This document shows, piece by piece, positions 1 through 12,768 of a stretch of 64,000 bases of DNA. Made by a program: the position numbers and the translations under genes. The notes under the pieces are model-generated. The model was not told the origin of the DNA and did no database searches. It saw nothing but the letters and a program-made list of their open reading frames with translations. Within the stretch, counting starts at the first letter, position 1. Each line of letters begins with the position of its first letter. The stretch is from Cryptomeria japonica (taxonomy: Eukaryota; Streptophyta; Pinopsida; Cupressales; Cupressaceae), in assembly GCF_030272615.1 (NCBI RefSeq), contig NC_081408.1, forward strand, positions 612,379,673 through 612,443,672, written 5' to 3'.

Positions 1-1735
<1,735 letters not shown>

Positions 1736-2665
1736 CTTTGGTGTAGGAGCACCTAGCCCTATTGGTCAAATATAGTCAATTGATGAGTTATAGCATTGAA
1801 AATCATCTTGGAATTATAATGAGGTCATATTGGACCATTCAGATGTAAGAAGGGTTATGAGAGTTAGTAAGGTCATATAGTGAAAAGTTGTCAAGTTGCA
1901 AGAAAGGGTGTCAAGTAACTTTTATTTCAACCATGTGACCAATAGTATCAAGGTTGTCTAAATTGGTATTTTAAACATCCATATGATGTAAGGAGACCTA
2001 TGAGAGGACCTTTTGATGTTAAGAGGCTGAGTAGGTAAGTCTTTAGGCAAATCACAAAAAATGTGAAAAGTTGTCATAAGGAATAAATGCCAAGTAATAA
2101 CAAATAAGAGTACCAATGGTCAACTAATTTATAATTTGGTTGTAACTATTATGAGAAGTTGTAGAAGGTTTACAAGGAATTGTATGGTCGTGAGAGAGAG
2201 AGGAGGATGATATGTAAAAGTTTGGAAGGAGAAAACACTGTAACACAATGTAATATTCTGAAATTTTCTGTGTCTTTCTCATTTTAGTTATTTTCCTTTT
2301 GCAAATATGGATTGAATCTGATTGGAAGTTGATTATAGTTGATGCTATTCTAAGTCTTTTGTCTTATGAAATTTATTGGATTCCTTTTAATTGAGTAGAG
2401 AAGGAGATATTGGAAGACTACTAAAAACAAGTCTGTCACGGGCTAGGGTAACCAACGACCATAACAAATTACATAGCTTTCATGTTACATGGTGGACAGG
2501 GGTATAAGTTGGTAAAATGGATCCCTAGAAGGTCTTCTTTCATACACCAAAAGATTAGATGGTAATATTAAGGTTTGAATGGATTGTCATGATGCCTTAG
2601 GATTGATTTTGAGTGTCTTAGACTGGTTAAGAACAACAAAAAATTTTAATTTGGTACCTTGTTTA
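1736..2665. other. Non-coding flank of Copia-1
   Basis: Unique-looking AT-rich sequence with no supported gene. On the minus strand the part next to 2665 may continue the decayed frame seen at 10245-10905 if the Copia-1 insertion is ignored. About 70 codons carry two stops, so this is weak. Confidence 0.4.
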
Positions 2666-4177
2666 TCTTGGCATTATTGGCATAACTGATGCATATAAAG
2701 AATGTTGACTAAACCGGTAAAGGACTGTTGGTGATGATATAGTTGAATTGTGATGAAGAGATTGATATTGCATGGCTTGATGACATTAATTCGTTATTTG
2801 TGTTGTCATTGATGGCAACTGATGTTTACTATGTTTATTTTGTCATCTATGTCTTTTTGGTCTACCGGAAATAGCTAACCGGTAATGAAGACAGTGAACT
2901 AGGAATTAGAACCTTAACCAATAAACATGGAAATGTTTTGATTGATTATGGAGATTTGTGATGATTGAAGTGTTGTGGTTTGAAACATGAGTTTATATCA
3001 TTGCAATATGTATCTGATTGGAACCGCATCATGTTTTGACTACTGAAAGTCATGTTTATGATTTTTGTTGTATTTTCTGTAGGGTTTAGGAAGGGTTTTA
3101 GAACCGGTAATGAATTCTCTTAACCGGTAATGATTTTTGGTTTGGCGGTTATTTACATCAAATTCAAATGTTGATGGTGATGTATCACAACCCGCATGGA
3201 AGGATAAGTTGTTGTTTTGGTGTGATTGAAGAAGAAATCTCTTGGGAAACAATGAAAGACTTAGAAGAATGTTTTGTGGGTTTGACTACCTATCAGACCA
3301 AGTTGCGGTGATGAGTTATGATCATTCAATGGCTAATATTGTCTTATAAAATGTTGTAATGATTAGTATGATGATCTATGATGATCTGTATTGTAAATTC
3401 ATTTGAATTTTTGATGTATCTAGGGTTTTGTAACTGACAAAGTTGTAAAGGTTATTTAGGTCAGTTTACATGTTGTTGGTCGTTTCGATAATTTGAGAAA
3501 GAGTGTGAAGCCGAACCAGTGTGAGGTATCTGCTAGAGAGTATCAGATTTGAAACAAAATTGGATTTGATCAAGCAAATAGTTAAGTGCTATACCCAGAT
3601 CGTACTATGTTGTTCCCTAACAGTTACAACAGACAAAATCCCTTAACTGGGTAGGTCCTAACAAGCCTTAAAGTGTAAATCCCCTAACAGGGTAGCTCAT
3701 CATCTGAGTCTTAAATCCTCTTGTGAGGTTGATCCTAACAAGTCAAAGCTCCTAACAAGGTTCATCATATCAAGTCCCTTAACTGGGTGACTCCTCACAG
3801 GGTCTACTCCTAACCAGGCTAGGCTCCTAACAGGGCGCATTCCGAAAGAGTGCACAATTTTTTTGGGTACCAATTCCCACTGTGGTTTTTCCCTATTTGG
3901 GTTTCCACGTGAAAAACATGGTGTTCATATGGTGAATGTTTTTATGCGTTGTTATGATTTATTTTCAGTTTATGCTTGTTGATGAACACTTAATGAGTAG
4001 TATTGATAAATCGGTTTTGCAGGTGGTTATCAGAGGTTATCGGTACTGGTAAATAAGTTTATTACTGGTTTATGATTGATTTGGTGAAGTTTTATCAGTT
4101 TTGTTTTAAAAATTGAATTTGTTGTTAATACTGATTCACCCCCCTTTGTGTATTAACTGGATCCTCTCAGATTAACA
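2666..4177 (+). repeat. Copia-1 5' LTR
   Basis: It aligns along its length with 8727-10244. The 5' end reads TCTTGGCATTATTGGC where the 3' copy has TGTTGGCATGCTTGGC, so the TG terminus has mutated. It ends ...CAGATTAACA just before the PBS. Inside are repeated CCTAACAGG-type units (about 3610-3845) and the conserved CCCACTGTGGTTTTTCCC block near 3870. Confidence 0.9.
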
Positions 4178-4191
4178 ATTGGAATCAGAGC
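4178..4191 (+). promoter_or_regulatory. Copia-1 primer-binding site (initiator Met tRNA type)
   Basis: ATTGGAATCAGAGC directly follows the LTR. The usual plant copia PBS is TGGTATCAGAGC, complementary to the initiator Met tRNA 3' end. Here T has changed to A. Confidence 0.8.
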
Positions 4192-4246
4192 GTTGGTCCT
4201 CTGTGTGCAAAAACCTTAACAACTTGAGGAAAAGATCCTAAGAAAG

Positions 4247-5160
4247 ATGATGAAGAAGGAGGGTCCCAAGTTTACCAAGGACAACTAATGGATATGGAGT
4301 GATTAGATGAAGATATACATTAAAGGAATGGGTTCTCAGTTTTGGCATCATGTGACAAACAAGTATGTGGCTCCTACTACCAATCCCTTGACAACTAATC
4401 AGCTTAAAGAACACCTAGAAAATATCCAAACACTAGAAGCAATTGTAAGTACTTTGTCTAACTCTTAGTATTGATGTTCATGTATTAGAGAGTACATTTG
4501 AAGTATGGGAGAAACTAGGTTTGATCTATGGAGGTGATGAACATGTACAAAGGGCAAAAGGAAGAAAGTTTAAGAGGCAAATTTGATGATATGAAAATGG
4601 TTGATGGTGAGAATATAGCACAGTATGGACAAAGGATTAAGGAAGTTGTAGGTGGTATTAAGAGTGTTGGAGGTAAAATTGAAGAAGATCTTGTTGTTAG
4701 TAAGATCCTTAGAACTCTCTTACCATAATATGCTATTACGGTTTCTGCAATTCAAGAATTGAGATCTGTTTCTAAAGATAAAGTCACTGTTGATTCTCTT
4801 ATTGAAAAGTTGACTCCATTTAAATTAAACAACATTGATAATAATGTTTCTTAACCATCCAAATCTTCTTTTAAGGCTTCTATAACTGATACATCTATGA
4901 GGAAAGGAAAGGATATTTGTCATAATCATGACTACAGGTCTAGTCATGGCAGTAGCAGAGAAGAGGATGATAATGAAGATGGTCTGATGGAATTTGAAGC
5001 ATTATTAGCTAGGAGATTACCAAGAGGCACTAGTAAGTATAAAGGTAAATTACCCTTGAGTGTTTCTCTTGTAATAAAATTGGACACATAGCAGCTAATT
5101 GCCCTAATATTGATAAGAAAGAGAAGTTTAAGAAATACAAAGGAAAATGAAAGAAACAAT
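4247..5160 (+). pseudogene. Copia-1 gag remnant with zinc knuckle
   Basis: Broken copia Gag (nucleocapsid precursor). Pieces fall in shifting frames: an N-terminal part from about 4247 with stops, the stretch 4528-4728 containing the Gag-typical sequence around VDGENIAQY, then 4897-5060 with the RRLPRG...KYKGKLPL stretch that precedes the zinc knuckle in this family. The CCHC knuckle (C-x2-C-x4-H-x4-C) is complete at 5061-5102, but in a different frame from the upstream piece, so a frameshift lies near 5055. An in-frame TGA follows at about 5148. No functional Gag can be made. Confidence 0.85.
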
Positions 5161-5162
5161 GT

Positions 5163-6540
5163 TATGTTGCAATTGATGAAGGAGTGACCGATAAAGAATC
5201 AGAAGATGAGGAGAATAAGGAGATAGTTTTTTTTGTTGTGAAGGAAGATCTGACTGATGAAAAGGCATTGGTGTCACATATGGATAGAAGTGATGAATGG
5301 ATACTAGATAGTAGTTTCTCTTACCACATGACCAGTGATAGAAACAAGTTCATATCCCTTGAAGAGTTTGATGGAGGTGTAGTAAGGTTTGGTAATAACT
5401 CACCCTGCATGGTTAAAGGTAAAGGATCTATTTCATTGAATGGAAAAAGTAAAGTAGATGATGTCTTTTGGGTAGATGGATTAAAACATAACCTATTAAG
5501 TGTTGGACAACTAAATGATAAGGGATATCTTCTTGAATTTAAGAGTAGAGTGTGCAAGATTATTGGAAGTAAAGGTGAATTAATTTCTATTGGAAAGAAG
5601 ACAAGAGGTAATATTTTTCATCTAAATACTAATGTGAATAGTTTTTTGGTGGCAAAGATTGAAGACAACTGGTTATGGCACAAGAGGTTTTGTCATGTGA
5701 ACCTTGACAATTTGATAAAAGTTAGCAAATCAAGTAATGTGAGAAGTATGCCCTAGCTTGTGAAACCAGACAATGTGTTATGCAAGGACTGTCAGATGGG
5801 TAAGATGACTTCTATATCTTTTAAGAGTAAGTGTTTCTCTTCAGAGAATATCCTTGATTTAGTTCATACTGATCTTTGTGGTTCTATGAGGACTAAGAGC
5901 TATTATGGTGATAAATATTTTATGATCTTTACTGATGATTTTTCAAAAATGATGTGGATAACTTTTCTGAGAGAAAAGTCTTAGGCATTTAGTAAATTCA
6001 AGGCATTTAAATCTTTCGTTGAGAAAGAAATAGGGAAGAATTTGAAATGTTTGAGATCTGACCAGGGAGGTGAATTTACTTCTAATGAGTTTGTGAAGTT
6101 TTGTGATGTAAAGGGAATTAAGAGGTAGATGTCAGCACCATGGACTCCAAAACACTAGAATGGGATAGCTGAGAGAAGGAATAGAACAATTGTGGAAGTT
6201 GCTAGAACCATGTTGATTCAAGGTGAAGTACTGAAGATGTTTTGGAGAGAAGCAGTTAGTACTGCTATTTATAATTTGAACTGGGTACTTGTTAAGAAAG
6301 GTAATGATAAAACACCTTATGAATTATGGCATGGCAAGACTTCAATGTGAGTTACTTTAAATTTATTGGGAGTAGATGTCTCATTAAACATGATGATTTC
6401 ACTAGAAAGTTTGATGCAAAGTGTGATGAAGGTATATTTCTTGGTTACTCTACAAAGAGTAAGACATTCAAATGTTATAACAAGAGAACTAAGAAGATCA
6501 TTTAGAGTGTAAATGTTAAGGTTGATGAAATCTCTGAGAA
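5163..6540 (+). pseudogene. Copia-1 protease and integrase remnant
   Basis: The aspartic protease region is 5184-5756. The active-site motif reads DSSFSYHMT where copia elements have DSG-x-SHHMT, so the DSG is mutated. The GAG-pre-integrase segment WLWHKRFCHVN and the CKDCQMGK part of the HHCC domain follow (5670-5800). The integrase core includes DLCG, a D-x-GGEF segment near 6060 and the ERRNRTIVE stretch near 6175. In-frame stops at about 5754, 5982, 6126 and 6157, plus a later shift, break it. The family is clear and the product is dead. Confidence 0.88.
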
Positions 6541-6799
6541 ACCTGATGAGTCCACCAGATCTGAGCCTAAGAATGATGAAGAAAAACTTGTGTTTATAGA
6601 ACCAAAAGTGTAGAAGAATGATGAGCAGGATAATGTAGAAATAGGTTCTCAACCGATAAATGAAGAAAGTGATGAAGAAGATGATGAACATGAAGTAGAA
6701 GGCACAACACCAGAACCAGTAATTCCAAGTTATGTAAAACTAAATCATTCAGAAGACCAGATTTTAGGAGATAAGAATGTTGGTGTATAGACTAGAAGG

Positions 6800-8360
6800 A
6801 AAATTAGAGAAAACTCCTATCTGATTTCAACTATTGAGCCTAAGACAGTGAGAGAGGCATTAAAGGATAATGACTGGATTAATGCAATGAATTAGGAATT
6901 AGATCAGATAGAGAAAAACAAGACTTGGACACTTGTTCCTAGACTGGAAGACAAGAATGTTATAGGCACAAAATGGGTCTTTAGAAATAAGCTAAATGAA
7001 GAAGATAAAGTTGTAAGGAATAAAGCAAGATTGGTATGCAAAGGCTATGCACAAGAAGAAGGAGAAGATTATGGAGAAACCTTTGCACTGGTGGTGATGG
7101 TGTAAGAATGTTACTTGCTTATGTTGCATTTAAAGGATTTAAGGTCTACCAGATGGATGTTAAATCAACTTTTCTTAATGGCATCCTTGAGAAAGAAGTG
7201 TACATAGAACAACCAAATGGATTTGCTTTGTCTAAGGATAAAGATATGGTCTGCAAGTTGCACAAGACACTTTATGGTTTGAAACAAGCACCGAGAGCTT
7301 GGTATGAAAGATTGCATGCACACTTGATCAAGATAGGATTCCAGCATACCAATGAGGACAATAACATATATTTAAAAACTGACAGAGACAAAATGTTGAT
7401 AGTTGAAGTTTTTGTGGATGATATAATCTTTGGTGGTGATGATGATTTATGTATGGATTTTGCTGAGGAAATGAAGAAATAATTTGAGATGTCTCTTATT
7501 GGTAAGATTACTTTTTTCATTGGGTTGCAGGTCCAGCAACTGGATGGTGGAATATTTATCTGTCAGAGTAAATATATAAAGGAAGTGTTGAAGACATTTG
7601 GCATGGAAGATTGTAAACCAGTTGGTACTCCAATGGTGATAGGTTGCAAACTGTCTAAATAGGATGATTCACCCTCTGTTGATGAAAAGGAATACAAGTC
7701 CATGATTGGTAAGTTGCATTATGTTGTTCATAGTAGACCAAATATTGCACATGTTGGTTTGGTTGCTAGATTTCAGAAGAATCCCAAGGAGACTCACTTG
7801 GTAGAAGTGAAAAGGATATCCTGGTACCTGAAAGGCACAATGGATTTTGGTTTATGGTATCCTTATAAAGGAGTTTTCTCTTTGAAAGTGTTTACTGATG
7901 CAGATTGGGCAAACAATGTTGATGACCGAAAAAACACTACCCGTGGAGATTTTATTCTTGGAGGTAGATCGGTTGCTTGGACAAGTAAAATAAAACTTTT
8001 GTATCATAGTCAACAACAGAGGTAGAGTATGTTGTAGCATCAATTAATTGTACATAGGTAATATAGATGAGACATGTGTTGGAAGGCTTTAAGAAAGACA
8101 TATTTGAACCGATAACTATTCATTGTGACAACACTAGTGCTATTAATATTTCTAAAAATCCTATGTTACATGCAAGAACAAAGCACATAGAATTGAAATA
8201 TCACTTTCTGAGGGAGAGAGTACATGAGAACCAAGTCAGAATGGAATATGTGACAAGCAAAGAGAAGTTAGCAGACATCCTCACAAACCCCTACACAAGA
8301 CAACCTTTGAATACCTCAGAGGTAAATTAGGGGTCAGACCCCTACACAAGAAAAACTAGG
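6800..8360 (+). pseudogene. Copia-1 reverse transcriptase and RNase H remnant
   Basis: RT starts around 6840 with the [15 protein letters not shown] signature near 6955. [12 protein letters not shown] is at about 7147, GLKQAPRAWYERLH at 7280 and the catalytic FVDDIIF box at about 7411. RNase H follows: TDADWANNVDDRK near 7892, then IHCDNTSAINISK near 8115 and KLADILT near 8265. Frames change near 7085, and stops occur near 7480, 7660 and 8022 and around the missing (Q/T)KAEY step near 8025-8060. The end matches the usual LRGKL-type C-terminus before the 3' non-coding region. Confidence 0.9.
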
Positions 8361-8409
8361 ATGCAGGAGATGCATCAATCTAGTGGACTTACTAAATATT
8401 TTTCATTGT

Positions 8410-8726
8410 GGATTGATGAGGTGTAGGCTACTCCGCAGGGGGGAGCAACTTAGATGAGATTTATAGTAGATATGAAGACCGGCGATGCATATGCACCTTT
8501 GGCATTGCTGTAAAAGGGGGAGAAGATATATATTAACCCAACGGGGAGAGGATGTGTAATAGAAAGGGGGAGAAGTATTAGCACCACGAGGAGTAGTAGA
8601 GCAAGTGAAGATATGTAATCGACAAGTAGTAGAACCGGAAAAAGATGAAGTGCAATAGAGAAGTTCCAGAATAGAGCAACATGAGTTGAATATGTTGGTG
8701 TTGTCATAAATGCCAAAGGGGGAGAA
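8410..8726 (+). promoter_or_regulatory. Copia-1 3' non-coding region with several PPT-like tracts
   Basis: The PPT proper, AAAGGGGGAGAA, abuts the 3' LTR (8715-8726). Similar tracts occur upstream near 8437 (GGGGGGAGC), 8513 (AAAAGGGGGAGAAG) and 8563 (AAAGGGGGAGAAG). The 8513 copy is preceded by TTTGGCATTGCTG, as in Copia-2. Second-strand priming needs only the last tract. Confidence 0.7.
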
Positions 8727-10244
8727 TGTTGGCATGCTTGGCATAATTGATGCAGATAGAGAATGTTGATTGAACTGATAAAGGATTGTTGGTGATGATA
8801 TAGTTTAATTGTGATGAAGAGATTGAGATTGCATGGCTTGATGACATTAATCAGCTATTTGTGTTTTCATTGATGGAAACTGATGTTTACTATGTTTATT
8901 TTGTCATCTATGTCTTTTTGGTCTACCAGAAATAGCTATCTGGTAATGAAGACAATAAACTGGGACTTAGGACCTTAACCAGTAAATGTACAAATGTTTT
9001 GATTGGTTTTGGAGATTTATGATGATTGAAGTGTTGCGGTTTGGAATGCGAGTTTATATCATTGTAATATATATCTGACTGGAACTGCATCATGTTTTGA
9101 TTACCAGAAGTCATGTTTATGATTTCTGTTGTATTTTTTGTAGGGTTTAAGAAGGGTTTTAGAACCGGTAATGAATTCTCTTAATCGGTAATGATTTTTG
9201 GTTTGACGGTTATTTACATTAAGTTCAAATGTTGATGGTGATGTGGCACAACCTGCATGGAAGGATAAGTTGTTCTTTTGGCATGATTCAAGAAGGAATC
9301 TCTTGGGAAACAACAAAAGACTTAGAAGAATGTTTTGTGGGTTTGACTACCTATCAGATCAAGTTGTGGTGATAAGTTATGATCATTCAATGACGTATAG
9401 TGTCTTGTAAAATGTTGTAATGATCTGTATGATGATCTATGATGATCTGTATTGTAAATTCATTTGAATTTTTTATGTCTAGGGTTTTGTAACCAACAAA
9501 GTTGTAAAGGTTATTTAGGTCGGTTTAGATGACGTTTGTTGTGTTGGTAATTTGAGAAAGAGTGTGAAGCCGAACTAGTGTGAGGTATCTGCCCGAGAGT
9601 AGTAGATTTGGAACATAATTGGATCTGATCAAGCAAGTAGTTAAGTGCTATACCCAGATCATACTTTGTTGCTCCCTAACAGTTACAACAGACAACATTC
9701 CTTAACTGGGTAGGTCCTAACAGGCCTTAAAGTGTAAATCCCCTAATAGGGTAGCACATCATCTGAGTCTTAAATCCTCTTGCAAGGTTGATCCTAATGG
9801 GTCAAAGCTCCTAACAGGGCCCATCATATCAAATCCCTTAATCAGGTGACTCCTAAAAGGTCATCATTGTAAGCTCCTAACTAGGCTAGGCTCCTAATAG
9901 GGCGTAATCCAAAAGTGTGCCCAATTTTTGTGGGTACCAATTCCCACCATGGTTTTTCCCTATTTGGGTTTCCATGTGAAAAGCAGGTGTTCATATGGTG
10001 AATGTTTTTATATGTTGTTATGATTTATTTTTAGTTTATGCTTGTTGATGAAAACTTAATGAGCAATATTGATAAATAAATTTACTAGATGGTTAGCAGA
10101 GGTTACTGGTATTGGTAAATAAGTTTATTACTATTTTATGATTGATTTGGTGAAGTTTTATCAATTTTGTTTTAATATTTGAATTTGTTATTAATACTGA
10201 TTCACCCCCACTCCCAATATTAACCAGATCCTCTCAGATTAACA
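8727..10244 (+). repeat. Copia-1 3' LTR
   Basis: 1518 bp, TGTTGGCA...ATTAACA, the counterpart of 2666-4177. It carries the same CCTAACAGG unit array (about 9660-9905) and the CCCACCATGGTTTTTCCC block near 9942. Open frames inside it are incidental. Confidence 0.9.
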
Positions 10245-10905
10245 GTTTGATGTATGATTTGGACAAAATGATGTAAGAGGATTTAGAATGATTATGCAAA
10301 TCCATTGGAAGATGTTTGAGGCAGTGGCAAAGAGTGATCAAGCCATGAATGGAGTTTTTCATCAAACCCTCCTTGAAAGTGTCCAAATTGAGGGTTTTGT
10401 AATCTAATGCATTTATGGATGTCTCAAGTCTTGCAAACTGATTATTTTGGTCATTTATAACCTGTTGAATAAGTCTGAGCATATTTTTGAGTTTGAGAGG
10501 GGATTTTGTTGAGAGGTTCTTTGTAAAAGTGGCCTAATATGTCTTTTAGGACAATGTATTAGTCTGTATTTGAAGGAGTTGGTCCAAAATGACTTTAGGA
10601 GATCTTGGGGTATGTTATAAAACATCTAAAAGGGTGTCCTTAAAGGCTTCCATCTTGCCTTGAAACTGCCCTTATGAAGAGTTGTGTGGCTAAAACCCTT
10701 GGGATAAGGCTACTAGGATATTAGGATAGGTTATGTGGAGGTTATGACAGTCAGATAAACCAGTGTTTGTGGGTTTGGCTAAGGTGTGAGATGGTGTGTT
10801 TGAGAGAAGTTGGGATGCCCTTAATATTGGTAGGACCTTGTGAAGATTAAAAGTCTCATTTGTCATTTGTAGCCATAAGGCAAGTTGTCATCATGAAGAG
10901 AAGCT
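10245..10905 (-). pseudogene. Decayed minus-strand reading frame, function unknown
   Basis: Reading down from about 10905 on the minus strand, one frame stays coherent for roughly 220 codons with only five stops (two near 10680, three between about 10520 and 10610). The best stretch is about 10250-10482. The translation is helix-friendly and rich in Q, N, L and K, with phrases such as QVINDQNNQFARLE and MEAFKDTLLDVL. I do not recognise a family. Copia-1 truncates it at its 3' end. It may be a remnant of an older transposon or host gene. Alternatively it is chance, since AT-poor minus-strand frames can stay open. Confidence 0.4.
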
Positions 10906-11243
10906 TGCAATTTGAAAAGGGTGTGTTATCACTGTTTTGACTATTGGGTGATTTTGTTCTCTAATCTGCTAAAATCTGCAAAGTTGTGCTTAGTACTTCA
11001 TTTTGCCTCTGAAAGTTATTGGTCTAAGGGTTTAAGGTTTCTGCAATTTCCCCTTTTCTATCTTGAAATCCCTACGTTCTATTTCCTTGTTACTTTTTCC
11101 ACTTAAGTGGAAGGGTTGGTCCATTGTGAGGAGAGGTTCCCCCTTTTAGTTTTGCCTTAGGTGGGTCTTTAATAATGTTTGAATTTTTTTCCTTCTCCTA
11201 AGTTTTATTTCTTTGTCGGGCTTTGTAAAGATTGTGCAAGTTC
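10906..11243. other. No gene seen
   Basis: T-rich sequence between the decayed minus-strand frame and the hairpin-repeat array. The small open frame at 10912-11106 shows no recognisable features. Confidence 0.4.
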
Positions 11244-12462
11244 AAATTGATCCAACAGTGTGCGTGATCTCGCAAAGGGAAGATGTGTGAAACTTACCTT
11301 TCGTGAAGTGGTGAAAAGGTGGTGGGCCTAGGTAAAGCCATCGTAAGGAAGGCTAAAGGACAAACATCTTGAAGTAGATCTAACGGTCCGCGTTGTTTTG
11401 CGATGAAAAGATGTGCAAGTTTTATCCTTCGCGAAGTAGTGAAAGGATGGTGAGCCCCAAAGATAAGCGGATCCTCTGGTTAAAGACGGAGCATCTCCGA
11501 GAAGATCTGGTGGTCCACGCTATTTCGTATGCAAGAGATGCGTGAAGTTTACCTTTCACGAAGTAGCGAAAGGGCAGTGGGCCTAGCAAAAGGGTGGCTT
11601 GTAAGGTAAAGAAAGTGCATCTTGGAGTTGATCGGCCAGTCCATGCTGTTTCGCTTGCCGAAATAACATTTTTTTAATCCTTTGTGAAGTAGAAAAAGGA
11701 TGGTGAGCTTGACAGATAGACCAGTTCCTGATTTTAAAGATCGATCAACTTGGAGTTGATTGGACGGTCTGCGTTGTTTCACAGCCCGAAGCAACATGAA
11801 GTTTACTCTTTGGGAAGTAGTGAAGAGGAGTTGGCAATTACTTGGTGAATGATGTGGCAATACAGCTAGATGTTTGGCTGAGGCAAAAGGTGATCTGTCA
11901 GAAGGACACGTGGTTCCGAATGGATCATGAGTGGCCTGTTTGATTATGTGGCAACATAGCTGAAATTCATGGCTAAGCAAGACACATGGTGGTTCAAATG
12001 AGGAGTCCGATAGAGTTCTTGAATGAATGAATGGCCAACACGTGGATTCTGCATAGAGGGCCCACTTTGAAGGTTAAAGGAATTAAAAGTTGCACATCGC
12101 AAAGAAGATCCAACGATGCGCACTATTTCACATGGTGAAGATGCGAGGTGATTAACCTTTGTGAAATAGCAAAAACCATTAGCGATGACGGTTTAATGTG
12201 GTTAGTTAAAAAGACTAGCGGTCACCGTGGGGAATAACGGTTGAGCAGATGGTAGAAGATCCAACGGTCAGTGTTGTTTCGCATGGAAAAGATGCATGAG
12301 ATTTATGCTTCGCAAAACAACGAAAAGAAGGCGGAGCCCATTTCTAAGCAGGATGACCTAGGTATGGTAAAGAACGTGCATGTTTTTCAGGATTTGATAG
12401 ATGGCATTGTTTCGCAATAAAAAGATGCAAGGTTTTTATCTTTCGTGAAACAACGAAAAGGC
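11244..12462 (+). repeat. Degenerate array of about eight hairpin-bearing repeats
   Basis: Each unit has the order: (A)GATC(C/T)AACGGTC, then GCGTTGTTTCGC, then a GATGCG-like word, then a hairpin of the form CCTTTC(G/A)C-GAAGTA-GCGAAAGG, usually ending in GGTGGGCC or GGTGAGCC. Hairpin copies are near 11297, 11425, 11552 (best stem), 11680, 11806, 12166, 12290 and 12440. Unit spacing is about 125-130 bp in the first half and looser later. It could be the long repetitive leader of the element or gene that holds the ORF at 12769. No protein is supported here. Confidence 0.75.
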
Positions 12463-12768
12463 AAGACACTTAGATTTTCTTTGTGGTCTGTTGGAGCCAA
12501 GTTTTGAATTCAATTGTGAATTGATTGCCGAAGCATGTGGCTTAATGTTTCTATTCAATGCTTGATTGCCATATTAAGCTTCACATCAACTAAATTTTGG
12601 CATCATTTCAAATAGTCTTGCAAAGAAACTATTGCACAGAGCAAATTTCTTCAGGCAACAAGTAAGTTCTGCATATTGCTTGACAGTTACAGTTTGAATT
12701 GATATCACTGGATGCTTGATTTCTTAGAGGTTTGTTTCAGTTTTAATTGAAATTATTGTAATTTCAAG
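12463..12768. other. Leader between repeat array and decayed ORF
   Basis: AT-rich sequence with no gene. It ends TTTCAAG directly before the ATG at 12769, so a 3' splice site or a simple leader is possible. Confidence 0.35.

Larger units (their letters stand above)
2666..10244 (+). mobile_element. Copia-1, degenerate Ty1/copia LTR retrotransposon
   Basis: A complete but dead element of about 7.6 kb. It has two LTRs of about 1.5 kb, a Met-tRNA-type PBS after the 5' LTR, gag-protease-integrase-RT-RNase H remnants in copia order on the plus strand, and a PPT before the 3' LTR. The flanking pentamers are GTTTA (2661-2665) and GTTTG (10245-10249), a TSD with one mismatch. The two LTRs differ at many positions and by small indels, and the coding region has many stops, so the insertion is old compared with the nested gypsy elements elsewhere in the window. 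Confidence 0.93.

Noticed and set aside
3600-3845. Short regularly spaced repeats resembling a CRISPR array
   Set aside because: Eukaryotic LTR context, variable units, no unique spacers of constant length.
11549-11980. 143-codon minus-strand frame
   Set aside because: Runs through the hairpin-repeat array; composition follows the repeats and no family is recognisable.
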